NCBI GenBank assembly: GCA_033964015.1
Contig: CM066924.1
Span: 4,880,251 to 4,944,250 of the forward strand
DNA from: Scolanthus callimorphus
Taxonomy: Eukaryota > Cnidaria > Anthozoa > Actiniaria > Edwardsiidae
Length of the DNA stretch: 64,000 nucleotides
Direction: 5' to 3'
Below the pieces are notes generated by a model, which worked only from the letters and a program-made list of their open reading frames with translations, was not told the origin of the DNA and made no database searches. A program made the translations under genes and the position numbers. How positions within the stretch are numbered: the stretch's first letter is position 1; each line of letters begins with the position of its first letter. Shown here piece by piece: positions 51,801 through 53,425 of this stretch.

Positions 51801-51822
51801 CAAGCAATCTGGTAGTGGAATG
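6652..51822 (-). CDS. SKIC3: SKI complex TPR scaffold SKIC3 (TTC37) - overall gene span, partial
   Basis: SKIC3 is the long tetratricopeptide-repeat scaffold of the SKI complex. With the SKIC2 helicase and the WD-repeat protein SKIC8 it feeds cytoplasmic mRNA 3' ends to the RNA exosome. Twenty exons on the minus strand (listed separately) have AG acceptors and GT donors, and the phases of neighbouring exons agree. Their order matches my recollection of human SKIC3. Landmarks include LGTM|AYGRALK, NVVAWTNLGVLYLKHGKIE, DAFKNAQALVPSYSAAWIGQ, DLFRHSTEL, SIGYAHWVC, RVLCSLGKYTASV, GLLFK and LMALCALGL. The N-terminal half is not in the window; phase shows that an exon precedes 51,822. An exon between 36,972 and 13,770 and one or more between 11,170 and 6,809 were not found. 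Introns are loaded with mobile elements and GPCR genes. Partly unlocated exons could also mean assembly error. Confidence 0.88.
7360..8200 (-). pseudogene. CR1/L2-like LINE 3' end
   Basis: The pieces run from a fragment with HLRNINRIRDCLSLSDTETL, through DNCNSLLYGLPKFQIDRLQN and ITPVLKQLHWLPVSQRINFK, to YGHRAFSCAAPKLWNDLPDS. This is the standard post-RT region of CR1/L2 elements. Frame changes fall near 8,040 and 7,830. The element ends in an AT-rich TAATAATA tail near 7,360-7,385, as in L2-type LINEs. It lies in an intron of SKIC3. Confidence 0.85.
8403..8790 (+). repeat. interspersed repeat, inverted relative of 63,100-63,450
   Basis: The stretch containing ACTTCACAAATGCTTTGAAAG and CATCAGGCGCTATAACTT reappears in reverse complement at about 63,240-63,400. 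Both copies neighbour a CCTCAT(G/T)(C/T)AAATGAG-like segment. The open frames in it are not conserved between the copies. Confidence 0.65.
8791..10100. other. SKIC3 intronic sequence with local repeats
   Basis: Around 9,525, 9,697 and 9,765 the motif CTCAGGAAATGGTCAAAA or a weaker form recurs, each followed by ATTATAAGAA-like and GAGCGC-like sequence. No exon was found. Confidence 0.4.
10101..10294. repeat. palindromic MITE (TAGACCTCT family)
   Basis: TAGACCTCTACCTTGGG and CCCATTTCAGATCACGTG are mirrored by CACGTGATCTGAAATGGG and CCCAAGGTAAAGAGGTCTA. The unit is about 194 bp with a TA at each edge. Relatives lie at 3,062, 14,333 and, more distantly, 39,931. Confidence 0.85.
10333..10463. repeat. 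MITE, 131 bp, TTTAAAGGCCCATCACC ends
   Basis: The left end TTTAAAGGCCCATCACCAAC and GGGAGCCTTTGCG are inverted at the right as CGCAAAGGCTC and GTTGGTGATGGGCCTTTAA. Confidence 0.85.
10480..10735 (-). repeat. CTGTGTCAGCC-family MITE copy, rearranged at one end
   Basis: The body (ACGTGTAGAAATCTC ... CAGCCGATGGAAATG ... TCCGACTTGGTATG) is the reverse orientation of the family seen intact at 41,060-41,296. The expected terminal part is replaced by a perfect hairpin at 10,652-10,727. Confidence 0.75.
10652..10727. repeat. perfect 31-bp hairpin, 14-nt loop
   Basis: Positions 10,652-10,682 are the exact reverse complement of 10,697-10,727. The loop TTCATTTTGACAGC resembles the CCATTTTGACAGC of the MITE family that hosts it. 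Transcribed on either strand it would fold like a pre-miRNA. Confidence 0.9.
11170..11339 (-). CDS. SKIC3: SKIC3 exon
   Basis: 170 nt. The acceptor is TATCCTTAG, the donor GAG|GTAGGT. It starts REEKVTLEEDCRKRLPALSH and ends GLTQDALRHCQE. The phase joins the previous exon through an Ala codon. It is comparable to human [20 protein letters not shown]. Confidence 0.88.
11400..11860. repeat. CAAC/GTTG-rich intronic repeat with internal duplication
   Basis: GCGACAAGTTGAGGGATTTTG at 11,518 recurs as GCGACAAGTTCAGGGATTTG at 11,814. CAACTTTT and ACAACAA motifs fill the interval. It lies between SKIC3 exons 11,170 and 11,924. Confidence 0.6.
11924..12055 (-). CDS. SKIC3: SKIC3 exon
   Basis: 132 nt. 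The acceptor is CCAACCTCAG, the donor CATG|GTGTTT. It encodes SKDSLVDVKSRTTAALRASQ and KAVRSHPGHVTSWAVLAAAA, a TPR with a preceding linker, like human [22 protein letters not shown]. Confidence 0.9.
12074..12113 (-). CDS. SKIC3: SKIC3 micro-exon
   Basis: 40 nt, TNAVLHPACLVGS plus one base. The acceptor is TTGTCCACAG, the donor TCAG|GTTCCC. It was accepted because it alone restores the phase between the exons at 12,651 and 12,055, and because of likeness to human LLYTAVNQLAMGS. Confidence 0.65.
12651..12704 (-). CDS. SKIC3: SKIC3 exon
   Basis: 54 nt, VAARCGEVTVKLQPSEGN. The acceptor is TTTATTTCAG, the donor AAC|GTGAGT. It is phase 0 at both ends. It corresponds to the GGVVAGNVAHIL region of the human protein. 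Confidence 0.75.
12705..13697. other. SKIC3 intron with G-run
   Basis: A G tract lies at about 12,940-12,956. Two GGTCACGTGACC-like palindromes lie near 13,265 and 13,625, in opposed repeats. No exon was seen. Confidence 0.4.
13698..13770 (-). CDS. SKIC3: SKIC3 exon
   Basis: 73 nt encoding HPDRAVLWTQLSAFITQVCP followed by DDLQ. The acceptor is TTCTTGTGCAG, the donor CAG|GTACGC. HPDRAVLW is a TPR start like human NPGDPALW. It is separated from the previous placed exon by 23 kb holding the GPCR cluster. Confidence 0.88.
14333..14475. repeat. TAGACCTC-family MITE, degraded right end
   Basis: Starts TAGACCTCCTCCATTTGAGATCACGTGGC, shares CTGCTACGCACCGA(G/A)GGAT with 10,101-10,294, and ends at a weaker CAACGTGATTTCAAATG arm. 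Confidence 0.75.
14476..15211. other. intronic sequence before the 49-bp array
   Basis: Contains a short (ACA)n-like stretch near 14,770 and A-rich sequence. No gene was recognised. Confidence 0.4.
15212..17409 (+). repeat. 49-bp minisatellite, about 45 copies
   Basis: The unit starts GACTTACCGATGAATGGC and contains TTTCACGATATGTCGCAGACC; starts at 15,212, 15,261 and 15,310 fix the period at 49. Variation is concentrated in four bases after CAAGTC (GTTG, CTGG, GAGG, GCTG, GTGG) and in GATATGTCGC versus GAGATGTTGC. Because 49 is not divisible by three, each unit falls in a new frame. The open frames up to 114 aa are a by-product, mostly closed by the TGA in CGATGA. Larger blocks are duplicated: a distinctive variant pair at about 15,811 recurs at 16,444. 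The last seven or so units are more divergent. The array lies in the SKIC3 intron. Confidence 0.95.
17410..18368. other. intronic sequence, probable retroelement remnant at its end
   Basis: There is no supportable gene. The last 200 bases lead into the hammerhead-like motif and may be 3' sequence of a Penelope-like copy. Confidence 0.35.
18369..18399 (+). ncRNA. hammerhead-ribozyme-like core
   Basis: CTGAAGA at 18,369-18,375, then a 5-bp stem (GTCCG/CGGAC) with an 8-nt loop, then GAAAC at 18,395-18,399. It has the same design as 2,971-2,996 with a different stem sequence, so the pairing is kept while the bases change. An extra A before the stem again departs from the catalytic consensus. A poly-A tract (18,464-18,479) lies shortly downstream. 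Confidence 0.45.
18490..18550 (+). repeat. 8-bp tandem repeat (GAAGTACC)n
   Basis: About seven perfect units, each with a GTAC palindrome. They follow an A-run. Looser GAAGTA repeats recur near 18,700-18,730. Confidence 0.9.
19127..19990 (+). CDS. class A GPCR, group 1, N-terminus shifted out of frame
   Basis: Single-exon seven-transmembrane receptor of about 287 aa. The best in-frame start is ATG at 19,127, nine residues before IFISVITILGNSLVIYVVL (TM1, with the conserved Asn). TM2 has LSLGVADLMVG with its Asp; TM3 ends in LDRYIMCVHP (DRY motif). A long basic loop (RRHRIQIERIE) precedes TM6, which lacks CWxP. TM7 is LNSAVNFFVYA, with Phe replacing the Pro of NPxxY, followed by KKDFR of helix 8. 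Just upstream (19,063) a Met opens a glycosylation-rich N-terminus like that of its paralogues, but in another frame, so that segment is lost. The ligand is unknown. It lies on the strand opposite to SKIC3, inside its intron. Confidence 0.85.
   Translation: MNGMDIARIFISVITILGNSLVIYVVLSTKTIREQHSPNWFILSLGVADLMVGFFFTTYYSVICKLVTCNALSHIIAWEIRIFLFALSAYNLCILTLDRYIMCVHPFAHQRLITPARSLGLVAFAWFASVVVIIGRIMYRVSEPCPMCHLVYTLLGNTLPSLFMIYAYARILIVVRRHRIQIERIEMQVAANTVEPQLNARAPANRRPRGWVSVGLLVLFFLVLNSLVQCAVLCSYLQPKRCNLSLTFYRGAHIMLFLNSAVNFFVYALTKKDFRTAMKRIIHCTHS
20317..20465. repeat. imperfect foldback element
   Basis: TATCTGAAACATTGGACATT, CATCAGGATTTTCAAACACC and GAAGTAGGTT are mirrored by AACCCACTAC, GGTGTTTGGAAATCCCGATG and TGTCTGATA. 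Confidence 0.65.
20466..21576. other. non-coding spacer in SKIC3 intron
   Basis: Contains a G-run at about 20,749-20,762. No gene was recognised. Confidence 0.4.
21577..21976. mobile_element. small hAT-like non-autonomous element with 8-bp target duplication
   Basis: CTTTTACT at 21,577-21,584 and 21,969-21,976 flanks a 384-bp unit. Its ends are inverted: CCTGGGGGGGAACTC against GAGTCCCCC...GGG, and next to them ATGCTAGGGGTGACCGTCG against CGACGGTCACCCCTAGCAT. The interior holds six direct copies of GTATTTTTTAGGG (21,629, 21,660, 21,710, 21,825, 21,855, 21,887). An 8-bp duplication and subterminal repeats are typical of hAT elements. No transposase is present. Confidence 0.8.
21977..23525. 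other. non-coding spacer with a long foldback at 22,673-22,914
   Basis: TAGAGCGGATTTCACATGACTG at 22,673 and a matching GATGTGAAAACCGCTCTA at 22,914 bound a MITE-like unit with two CTCATTGGCT-type motifs. No gene was seen elsewhere. Confidence 0.5.
23526..23760 (-). pseudogene. GPCR relic, C-terminal fragment, group 1
   Basis: The reverse strand aligns by eye with the last ~75 codons of the receptor at 26,960: the TM7 region, KDFRT-like sequence and the shared 3' flank GAGTCATCACTGGGC. A premature stop lies close to the end and indels disrupt the frame. Upstream it is cut off by a MITE at 23,778. Confidence 0.75.
23778..23990 (+). repeat. CTGTGTCAGCC-family MITE copy
   Basis: Starts AAAGAGCCTCTGTCAGCCGC and contains CATTTTGACAGCATAG and CCATCGGCTGAATTAAG. 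It ends near CGAAAACAATAACACAGGA. Confidence 0.8.
24870..25310 (+). pseudogene. decayed non-LTR reverse transcriptase fragment (5' domains)
   Basis: NIKKAKLVPVFEEGDETDPA is the start of the RT finger region. It is followed, after frame changes, by MSSGERNKYGSQNV... and a YGAFIDLQK-like segment ending at a VPQV.S..LLP relic of the VPQGSxLGPLL motif. It matches the plus-strand piece at 32,560-33,060. Confidence 0.7.
25421..25593 (-). repeat. end fragment of the CRE-palindrome element family
   Basis: Begins ATATATAGATTTAGCCACTG and continues GCTAAAGCGGAGCTCCCGG, the reverse complement of the tail at 50,080-50,121. The duplicate locus at 33,128 lacks it, which marks the insertion. A ~26-bp sequence GCATGGACAARCCTAGGTAG... 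occurs on both sides here but once at the empty site. No array units are inside. Confidence 0.75.
25620..26600 (-). pseudogene. decayed RT fragment (3' domains), with a 480-bp insertion
   Basis: The reverse strand matches the RT piece at 33,205-33,640, for example YSADVSEKKNSKVSLGGPGS. Compared with that copy, about 26,029-26,507 is extra sequence ending in CAATAATAAAGTCTGATAAG, probably a later retroelement insertion. Confidence 0.65.
26960..27476 (-). pseudogene. GPCR relic, TM4-to-C-terminus, group 1
   Basis: Reads from a TM4 segment (TPARSLGLIAFAWFAS), through a disrupted stretch with a 17-bp tandem duplication (AACCAAGCAAA motif, 27,405-27,445) and frame changes, to TLPSLFMISSYATILIVVRR, RRPRGWVSVGLLVLLFVLLN and a normal TM7 end (NSAVNFFVYAFTKKDFR). 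TM1-TM3 are absent. Its upstream edge is fused directly to the 3' flank of the next receptor gene. Confidence 0.85.
27541..28029 (-). pseudogene. GPCR group 1, C-terminal half (receptor split by transposon)
   Basis: The 163 codons start at FAWFASVAVIIGRIIYRVSM (TM4) and run open through TM5 (YTLLGNTLPSLFMIYAYARI), the basic loop, TM6 and TM7 (NSAVNVFVYALTKKDFR). It is the second half of the receptor whose first half is at 31,168-31,608. The break is the insertion point of the element at 28,030-31,167. No other disabling change was seen in this half. Confidence 0.9.
29098..29468. repeat. inverted-repeat element with GTGTGGACGG ends
   Basis: The left TGTCCACTAACGCGTTTTC is mirrored by GAAAACGCGTTAGTGTGGACG at the right. 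Internal TATACGGATTCGATG motifs occur in both arms. It is nested in the 3.1-kb transposon. Confidence 0.75.
29453..29665 (-). pseudogene. Penelope-like GIY-YIG fragment
   Basis: Contains VVCRIPCRECDKVYIRKTVE followed by RALETTLIDHKQDI, the GIY-YIG pattern of Penelope-like elements. The conserved Gly after VYI is replaced by Arg. It is truncated at both ends and overlaps the right end of the neighbouring repeat. Confidence 0.75.
30580..30730. repeat. MITE (ATAGAGCGG family)
   Basis: ATAGAGCGGTTTTCATATGACTG at the left and CAGTCATCTGAAATCCGCTAT at the right, about 147 bp. Relatives lie at 44,735, 52,713 and 53,300. Confidence 0.85.
31168..31608 (-). pseudogene. GPCR group 1, N-terminal half (receptor split by transposon)
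   Basis: Starts at ATG 31,608 (MESWNNISAS, with N-glycosylation sequons). It contains TM1 (ITIIGNILVIYVVL), TM2 (SLGVADLMVG), TM3 with LDRYIMCVHP and the beginning of TM4 (ARSLGLVAF). After 147 intact codons it runs into the transposon end, which gives an immediate stop. The Phe codon at the break is the duplicated target. Confidence 0.9.
31609..32068. other. 5' flank of the split GPCR
   Basis: No core promoter was recognised with confidence. A short TTTTATTTTATTTTA run lies near 31,755. Confidence 0.35.
32560..33060 (+). pseudogene. decayed non-LTR reverse transcriptase fragment (5' domains)
   Basis: Pieces read LVPVFEEGDETD, SQYGFHEQTSTEYAIDMDHN, FSYGAFIDLQKDTVDNRLLF and a VPQ relic. This corresponds to RT domains 1-4, with the catalytic FxDLQKAFDTVDH motif partly kept. 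Stops and frame changes are present. Confidence 0.75.
33205..33640 (-). pseudogene. decayed RT fragment (catalytic domain 5), opposite strand
   Basis: MPQASFLGPLLLVIYKSYLP and DIQSVDMDLYDDNITMSYSA correspond to the VPQGSxLGPLLF and YADD regions. The YADD Ala-Asp is changed to YDDN. It faces the plus-strand piece at 32,560-33,060, so two opposed RT fragments meet at the same motif. Confidence 0.75.
33669..33904. repeat. MITE with TATACCCCGTTCACACC ends
   Basis: TATACCCCGTTCACACC is mirrored by GGTGTGAATGGGGTATT. AAACTAGTTTAAA-like motifs lie inside. About 235 bp. Confidence 0.8.
34190..35122 (-). CDS. class A GPCR, group 1, intact
   Basis: Single-exon receptor of 310 aa. ATG at 35,122 is chosen because the N-terminus MESWNNISASNVTVTNAS then carries three N-glycosylation sequons (N6, N11, N16) and matches its paralogues. 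TM1 has ITILGNSLVIYVVL, TM2 LSLGVADLMVG, TM3 LDRYIMCVHP. TM4 is AFAWFGSVVVIIG and TM5 TLPSLFMIYAYARI. A basic intracellular loop 3 (VVRRHRIQIERIE) follows. TM6 lacks the CWxP motif. TM7 is LNSAINVFVYAF, with the NPxxY Pro replaced, and helix 8 starts KNDFR. It is the best-preserved member of the cluster. The ligand and G protein are not predictable. The 3' flank GAGTCATCACTG is shared with all minus-strand paralogues. Confidence 0.93.
   Translation of the reverse strand: MESWNNISASNVTVTNASKIDSQITMDAMDISQIFISVITILGNSLVIYVVLSTRTIREQHSPNWFILSLGVADLMVGSFHTPFRSVICKLVVCQRLSLIVAWEIRNFLFALSAYNLCILTLDRYIMCVHPFAHQRLITPARSLGLVAFAWFGSVVVIIGRIIYRVLMPCLVCNLVYTLLGNTLPSLFMIYAYARILIVVRRHRIQIERIELQVAANTVEPQVNARASANRRPRGWVSVGLLVLFFLVLSSFVQYSVICFWFLQPCDLPDAFYAATNIMRYLNSAINVFVYAFTKNDFRTALKRIIHCAQ
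35123..36971. other. GPCR 5' flank and SKIC3 intron
   Basis: A third, shorter copy of the duplicated flank starts at about 35,431 (GTTTTGGGACAACACGCC). No further gene was recognised, and the missing SKIC3 exon was not found here. Confidence 0.4.
36972..37093 (-). CDS. SKIC3: SKIC3 exon
   Basis: 122 nt. The acceptor is TTACTTTAG, the donor AAG|GTGTGT. It encodes SQLHQPCERGLMALCALGLV and SGDLSLAGAALGELMKLGGE. It ends with one base of a codon. The next exon I found expects two, so an exon is missing between them. Confidence 0.93.
37200..37625 (-). repeat. tRNA-derived SINE in body-head-body arrangement
   Basis: A ~120-bp segment containing TTCAGGCAAGC(C/T)TGTGGCCG, GTAGCACTAAGTCAACAG and CATGTGTGCTTCTGAGCGTTA occurs twice (37,212-37,331 and 37,502-37,621). 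The tRNA-like head lies between the copies. This looks like a partial SINE dimer. Confidence 0.75.
37363..37438 (-). tRNA. tRNA-like SINE head (probably not a functional tRNA)
   Basis: On the minus strand a 7-bp acceptor stem (TGACCTG/CGGGTCA), a D arm (TAGCTCAGCTGGTAGAGC, A box) and a T loop (GGTTCGAATCC, B box) are present. The anticodon arm closes only with an 8-nt loop, so the anticodon cannot be read safely. SINE body sequence on both sides supports a retroposon origin. Confidence 0.55.
37622..37672 (+). repeat. 16-bp tandem triplication
   Basis: GCAGTTTAGTTAGGAG occurs three times in a row. Confidence 0.9.
37947..38070 (-). CDS. SKIC3: SKIC3 exon
   Basis: 124 nt. The acceptor is TTTCCACAG, the donor AG|GTAAGC. 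It encodes YEQALQLAPTDSDKSCVLAA, LGMLRYVMND and ETAKGLLFK. GLLFK corresponds to human TLLFK. Confidence 0.93.
38633..38760 (-). CDS. SKIC3: SKIC3 exon
   Basis: 128 nt. The acceptor is GTTTTTTCAG, the donor CAAA|GTAAGG. It encodes SLGKYTASVSVYQKVKPLTN and continues FTEVCGLALAFYMAGKSTES. GLALAFYMAG matches the family's GFALALFMKG. Confidence 0.93.
39236..39316 (-). CDS. SKIC3: SKIC3 exon
   Basis: 81 nt. The acceptor is CTCTCCTCAG, the donor ATG|GTGAGT. It encodes ATKILEAENAEQELLNIVYV and NHARVL. The split codon with the next exon gives Cys, so the junction reads RVL-C-SLGKY, like human RLLCSTGEY. Confidence 0.92.
39545..39735. repeat. foldback element, AAGCAATAAAA family
   Basis: AGCAATAAAACGCATTT is mirrored near the right by AAATGCGTTTTATTAC. 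It shares ACACGAGGGGGATGTTGGG and GAGTGTCTTTCAAG with 42,543-42,733. Confidence 0.75.
39931..40113. repeat. palindromic MITE
   Basis: TAGACCAAATGGGCTAAC and CCAATTCAGATCATGTGATG are mirrored by CATCACATGATCTGAATTGG and GTTAGCCGATTTGGTCTA. Confidence 0.85.
40575..40752 (-). repeat. CTGTGTCAGCC-family MITE copy abutting a splice donor
   Basis: Reverse-oriented copy: ACGTGTAGAAATC ... CAGCCGATGGAAATG ... GCTGACAAAATGGCGG. Its end reaches within a few bases of the donor of the SKIC3 exon at 40,755. Confidence 0.75.
40755..40848 (-). CDS. SKIC3: SKIC3 exon
   Basis: 94 nt. The acceptor is CTTGTTTGTAG, the donor GAG|AG|GTATAA. It encodes RVRGIAGAYNMHGLLLEHQC and LWQQAEKAYE, a TPR helix pair. A MITE arm begins within about ten bases of the donor. 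Confidence 0.92.
41060..41296 (+). repeat. CTGTGTCAGCC-family MITE, near full length
   Basis: Terminal inverted repeats CTTTAAAGAGCCTGTGTCA and TGACACGGGCTCTTTAAG bound about 237 bp. This is the reference copy for the family here. Confidence 0.88.
41328..41400 (+). tRNA. degenerate tRNA-like sequence, Thr(GGT)-like
   Basis: The ends GGCTTTA/TGGAAGCC pair, the anticodon stem CCACG/CGTGG is perfect and the T arm ATGGG-TTCAATT-CCCGT is good. The D stem is broken and position 33 is C instead of T. It is probably a tRNA pseudogene or SINE head. Confidence 0.5.
41909..42080 (-). CDS. SKIC3: SKIC3 exon
   Basis: 172 nt. The acceptor is TTTCTTCAG, the donor CCG|GTGAGA. It starts VESSIGYAHWVCNHL, like human GALGYAYWVC, and includes NSAIPTLSHLPKEYRRAV. 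Its last base forms Asp with the next exon. Confidence 0.92.
42543..42733. repeat. long foldback element, AAGCAATAAAA family
   Basis: Nearly the whole unit is an inverted repeat. AAGCAATAAAAGTACTTTC, GCGTGCTCTCTG and GAAAGACACGAG are mirrored by GAGTGTCTTTC, CAGAGAGCACGC and GAAAGTGTTTTTATTGCTT. Confidence 0.88.
43018..43092 (-). CDS. SKIC3: SKIC3 exon
   Basis: 75 nt encoding ASIAEIIGSEEAADLFRHST followed by ELDSH. The acceptor is CTCACTATAG, the donor CAC|GTAAGT. DLFRH.TEL is a family signature. Confidence 0.95.
43414..43555 (+). repeat. degenerate GACGCGTTGACCAGTT repeats
   Basis: GTTGACCAGTTGACGCGTTG-type motifs recur imperfectly about eight times, giving spurious open frames on the minus strand. 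Confidence 0.7.
43572..43751. repeat. MITE with 29-bp perfect terminal inverted repeats
   Basis: CAGATTTCGTATGACTGTGA plus AAAGTGCCG is exactly mirrored by CGGCACTTT plus TCACAGTCATACGAAATCTG. The interior is GC-rich (CGCGG motifs). Confidence 0.9.
43909..44078. repeat. pogo/Tc1-like MITE with TA target
   Basis: TACAGTAAAAACCCGCGTAT at the left and ATACGCGGGTTTTTACTGTA at the right, about 168 bp, with TA at both edges. CAGTAAAA ends and a TA target fit the pogo/Tigger group. Confidence 0.85.
44403..44471 (-). CDS. SKIC3: SKIC3 exon
   Basis: 69 nt encoding PAHDAFKNAQALVPSYSAAW followed by IGQ. The acceptor is TTATTTGCAG, the donor CAG|GTGAGC. It is phase 0 at both ends. Confidence 0.95.
44656..44712 (-). 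CDS. SKIC3: SKIC3 exon
   Basis: 57 nt, NVVAWTNLGVLYLKHGKIE. The acceptor is TTATTTCTAG, the donor GAG|GTAAAG. This is one of the most conserved TPRs in SKIC3 and anchors the identification. Confidence 0.95.
44735..45000. repeat. ATAGAGCGG-family MITE interrupted by another MITE
   Basis: The outer element (TGTAGTGAAACCAATCGC ... GGAAAGTAATTCTCGATTCC) resumes as GGGGAATTGTGAATTGC after 44,972. The inserted unit at 44,822-44,970 has inverted ends ATTGATACCACTAATCCCAG and CTGGTAGTAGTGGTATCAAT. Confidence 0.8.
45469..45632. repeat. foldback MITE
   Basis: AATAGGCCATGTTCGAATTA and CGCTCCAATGC are mirrored by GCATTGGAGCG and TAATTCGAACCTGGTCTATT. Inside, TCGAGGCTTTC pairs with GAAAGCCTCGA. Confidence 0.88.
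45810..45871 (-). CDS. SKIC3: SKIC3 exon
   Basis: 62 nt. The acceptor is TTTTTCTAG, the donor AAT|GTGAGT. It encodes VENPELSQHSFIMSIKTEPN, matching the LAQHCFIKSIQSE segment of the family. The split codon with the preceding exon reads Leu. Confidence 0.92.
46471..46549 (-). CDS. SKIC3: SKIC3 exon
   Basis: 79 nt. The acceptor is ATTCATTAG, the donor CCAT|GTAAGTA. It encodes VLKKGISLEPTNHQLWNTLG and VVCASP, equivalent to human [21 protein letters not shown]. The intron before it contains the 128-bp CRE-palindrome element. Confidence 0.92.
46578..46812 (+). repeat. CTGTGTCAGCC-family MITE copy
   Basis: TTTAAAGTGCCTCTGTCAGCC at the left and GGCTGACACAGGCTCTTTAA at the right. Confidence 0.85.
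47300..47470. repeat. foldback element, AAGCAATAAAA family
   Basis: AAGCAATAAAATGCGGATTTC, GGGATGCTGGAAAAACACGA and AAGTTTGAAAC are mirrored by GTTTCAAACTT, TCGTGTTTTTCGAGCATCCC and GAAATCCGCTTATTATTGCTT. Confidence 0.88.
47480..48459. other. SKIC3 intron, no gene recognised
   Basis: Short repeats of TTTAGTCGCA lie near 47,696-47,770. Nothing else was supported. Confidence 0.35.
48460..50121 (+). mobile_element. CRE-palindrome minisatellite element, complete copy
   Basis: Begins AGCGGAGCTCC followed by a perfect hairpin (TGCGCGGGCC-GAA-GGCCCGCGCA). After ~270 bp with a (CGTC)n run come nine 128-bp units (palindromes at 48,887, 49,015, 49,143, 49,271 and so on). Each unit carries paired TGACGTCA-type sites next to a TCACGTGG E-box. 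It ends GAGCTCCGCTTTTAGCCAGT, the terminal hairpin and CTATATATTA. An asymmetric 5' start, a terminal 3' hairpin and an internal minisatellite recall Helitron-like (HINE/DINE) elements, but this is only a hypothesis. It lies in the SKIC3 intron between exons 50,298 and 46,549. Confidence 0.85.
50298..50345 (-). CDS. SKIC3: SKIC3 micro-exon
   Basis: 48 nt, FAEKEEQERLAQRAVQ. The acceptor is GTTTTTAG, the donor CAG|GTATTC. The charged helix fits the linker between two TPRs. It is phase 0 at both ends. Confidence 0.75.
50718..50802 (-). CDS. SKIC3: SKIC3 exon
   Basis: 85 nt. The acceptor is TTCTTTAG, the donor AAG|GTACTA. It encodes AYGRALKCDPNCASLWNDLG and FSFYLQAK, a clear TPR helix pair (W..LG). 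It ends in phase 0. Confidence 0.92.
50843..51076 (+). repeat. CTGTGTCAGCC-family MITE copy
   Basis: ATAGAGCCTGTGTCAGCCGCC at the left and GCTGACACGGGCTCTTTAAG at the right. Confidence 0.88.
51739..51822 (-). CDS. SKIC3: SKIC3 exon (first placed in window)
   Basis: 84 nt. The acceptor is TATTACAG, the donor AT|GTAAGG. It encodes IPLPDCLRKMVSC...AGKKDILSLGT and ends with two bases that join the next exon to make Met. It corresponds to the KKNELLHLGG region before the YGRALK helix of human SKIC3. It begins with one base of a split codon, so an upstream exon must end with two. Confidence 0.8.
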
Positions 51823-51837
51823 CTGTAATAGAAAATA

Positions 51838-51862
51838 AAATAGATTAGATTAGATTAGACTT
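51838..51862 (+). repeat. (AGATT)n microsatellite
   Basis: Four to five 5-bp units, close to the acceptor side of the SKIC3 exon at 51,822. Confidence 0.85.
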
Positions 51863-52389
51863 GGGCGGAATGAAATACCAAGCGTAGATGTATTCTACGT
51901 TTATTAAGCTTTAAAATTGTATATAGGTTTGCACATTTCGGTCACACCCCTGACATACCTCGTTCTAGAGGACGGTTCCTAAACGATACCCCGTTCTATC
52001 GGCTGGAGGAAGAAATCGGGACCCCGTTTGGCGGCACATACCCGTATAGCTCTTGTAAGGGAGTACCCCCGGCCCCCTGAACCTCTACTGTAACCTTAAC
52101 ACCCGTTGAATGATGGTGAACTGTCCTAGCACGCCGTTAACATTGGTGTGCGATCATTCAACAACATCTGATAGTCATAAACAAGGCTTGAACCTAGAAA
52201 GCTACCTGACGGCTGATGCAGCAACAGGATGAACCACAGTACAACAATCACCTATCAGTTTCCACAGGCACGATAGGGCGGGACGGATCTCAGACGCACT
52301 GAAAGCAAAGCAAATAAGGCCCTAAGACACCCTAACTTTGTCCCGTTTATGTTTACAATGACTGATTGCGTTGATGATTTAAGCATTAA
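51863..52389. other. intronic sequence, no gene recognised
   Basis: No exon or repeat structure was recognised. Confidence 0.35.
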
Positions 52390-52540
52390 AGTACAACTTT
52401 GTATTACTTTATCGGCGCAATAGAGCACGCGTGATGTTGTGAGACGAGACACAGGCGAGTGATTTTAAAACGTTTCAAGTGTACCCTCCCAACATCACAA
52501 GTGCTCTATTTGCCGATAAAGTCATAGAAAGTTGCGCTCT
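52390..52540. repeat. foldback element
   Basis: TTTATCGGCGCAATAGAGCAC and TGATGTTG are mirrored by CAACATCA and GTGCTCTATTTGCCGATAAA. A partial TTACTTTATCGGTGAAATAGAGCA repeat follows at 52,572. Confidence 0.8.
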
Positions 52541-52712
52541 AATGCTTTTATGATACAGCGGGAGAGAACCATTACTTTATCGGTGAAATAGAGCATAGAT
52601 ATGGACTTGCACCAGGGACGTGTCTTATACATAGCAGCTCGTGACGTCACTGAAGGTAATGTTTGAAGGGCCAAACACAATAGAACAATACCTTCGACCA
52701 CGTCGTTGAACA

Positions 52713-52840
52713 TAGAGCGGATTTCATATGACTGTAGTGAAACCAAAGGGATTACACCGATTCTGAATAAAACTTATATAAGGAGTAATTACAAAGTAAT
52801 TGCAAATTACTCACCCAAGTCATCTGAAATCCGGTCTATG
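52713..52840. repeat. ATAGAGCGG-family MITE copy
   Basis: ATAGAGCGGATTTCATATGAC at the left and GTCATCTGAAATCCGGTCTAT at the right. Confidence 0.85.
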
Positions 52841-53299
52841 TAAAAATCGATAACAAATTCACAGTTTATCGTATTCAGAAAATGTCTTCGGAATCTTATT
52901 GTTCAGTCAACAAGATTGCACAAGTATAAGTAAGGACGCGCCACAAAAACGTCAGTGTCGTCATTCTGTCACGTATCCAAGTATAGCAAAAAGTCAGACG
53001 TCACCCTAGCAACCGACATCATCTTGCAATTGATTCATAAAATTTATCGGGGATAACTCGACACCAAATGCAAATGCAAGAAAACCAAACTTAAATACAA
53101 GAAAACCTTCTAGGGATTTTAAAGCTAAAAGGTCGTGTTTCTCATACCCGTGAGAACTTTTACATGTGACAATATTTACTAATTATAGTACAACTATAAA
53201 TTTTGACACACTCAGGGACTGGGGCTTTCGTAGAGGATTGCTATGAGCGCATATGTTGAGGCCATATTTGCAATAACATTGTGCCACATTTGTAATAGA

Positions 53300-53425
53300 T
53301 CGGATTTCAGACGACTGTCGCGAGTAAATCGCAATTACTTTGTAATTACTCCAATAGTTTTATTCAGAATTGGTGTAATCACTTTGCGATTGGTTGCACT
53401 ACAGTCATATCAAATTCGCTCTATA
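53300..53425. repeat. ATAGAGCGG-family MITE copy, opposite orientation
   Basis: AGATCGGATTTCAGACGACTG at the left and CAGTCATATCAAATTCGCTCTA at the right. Confidence 0.8.
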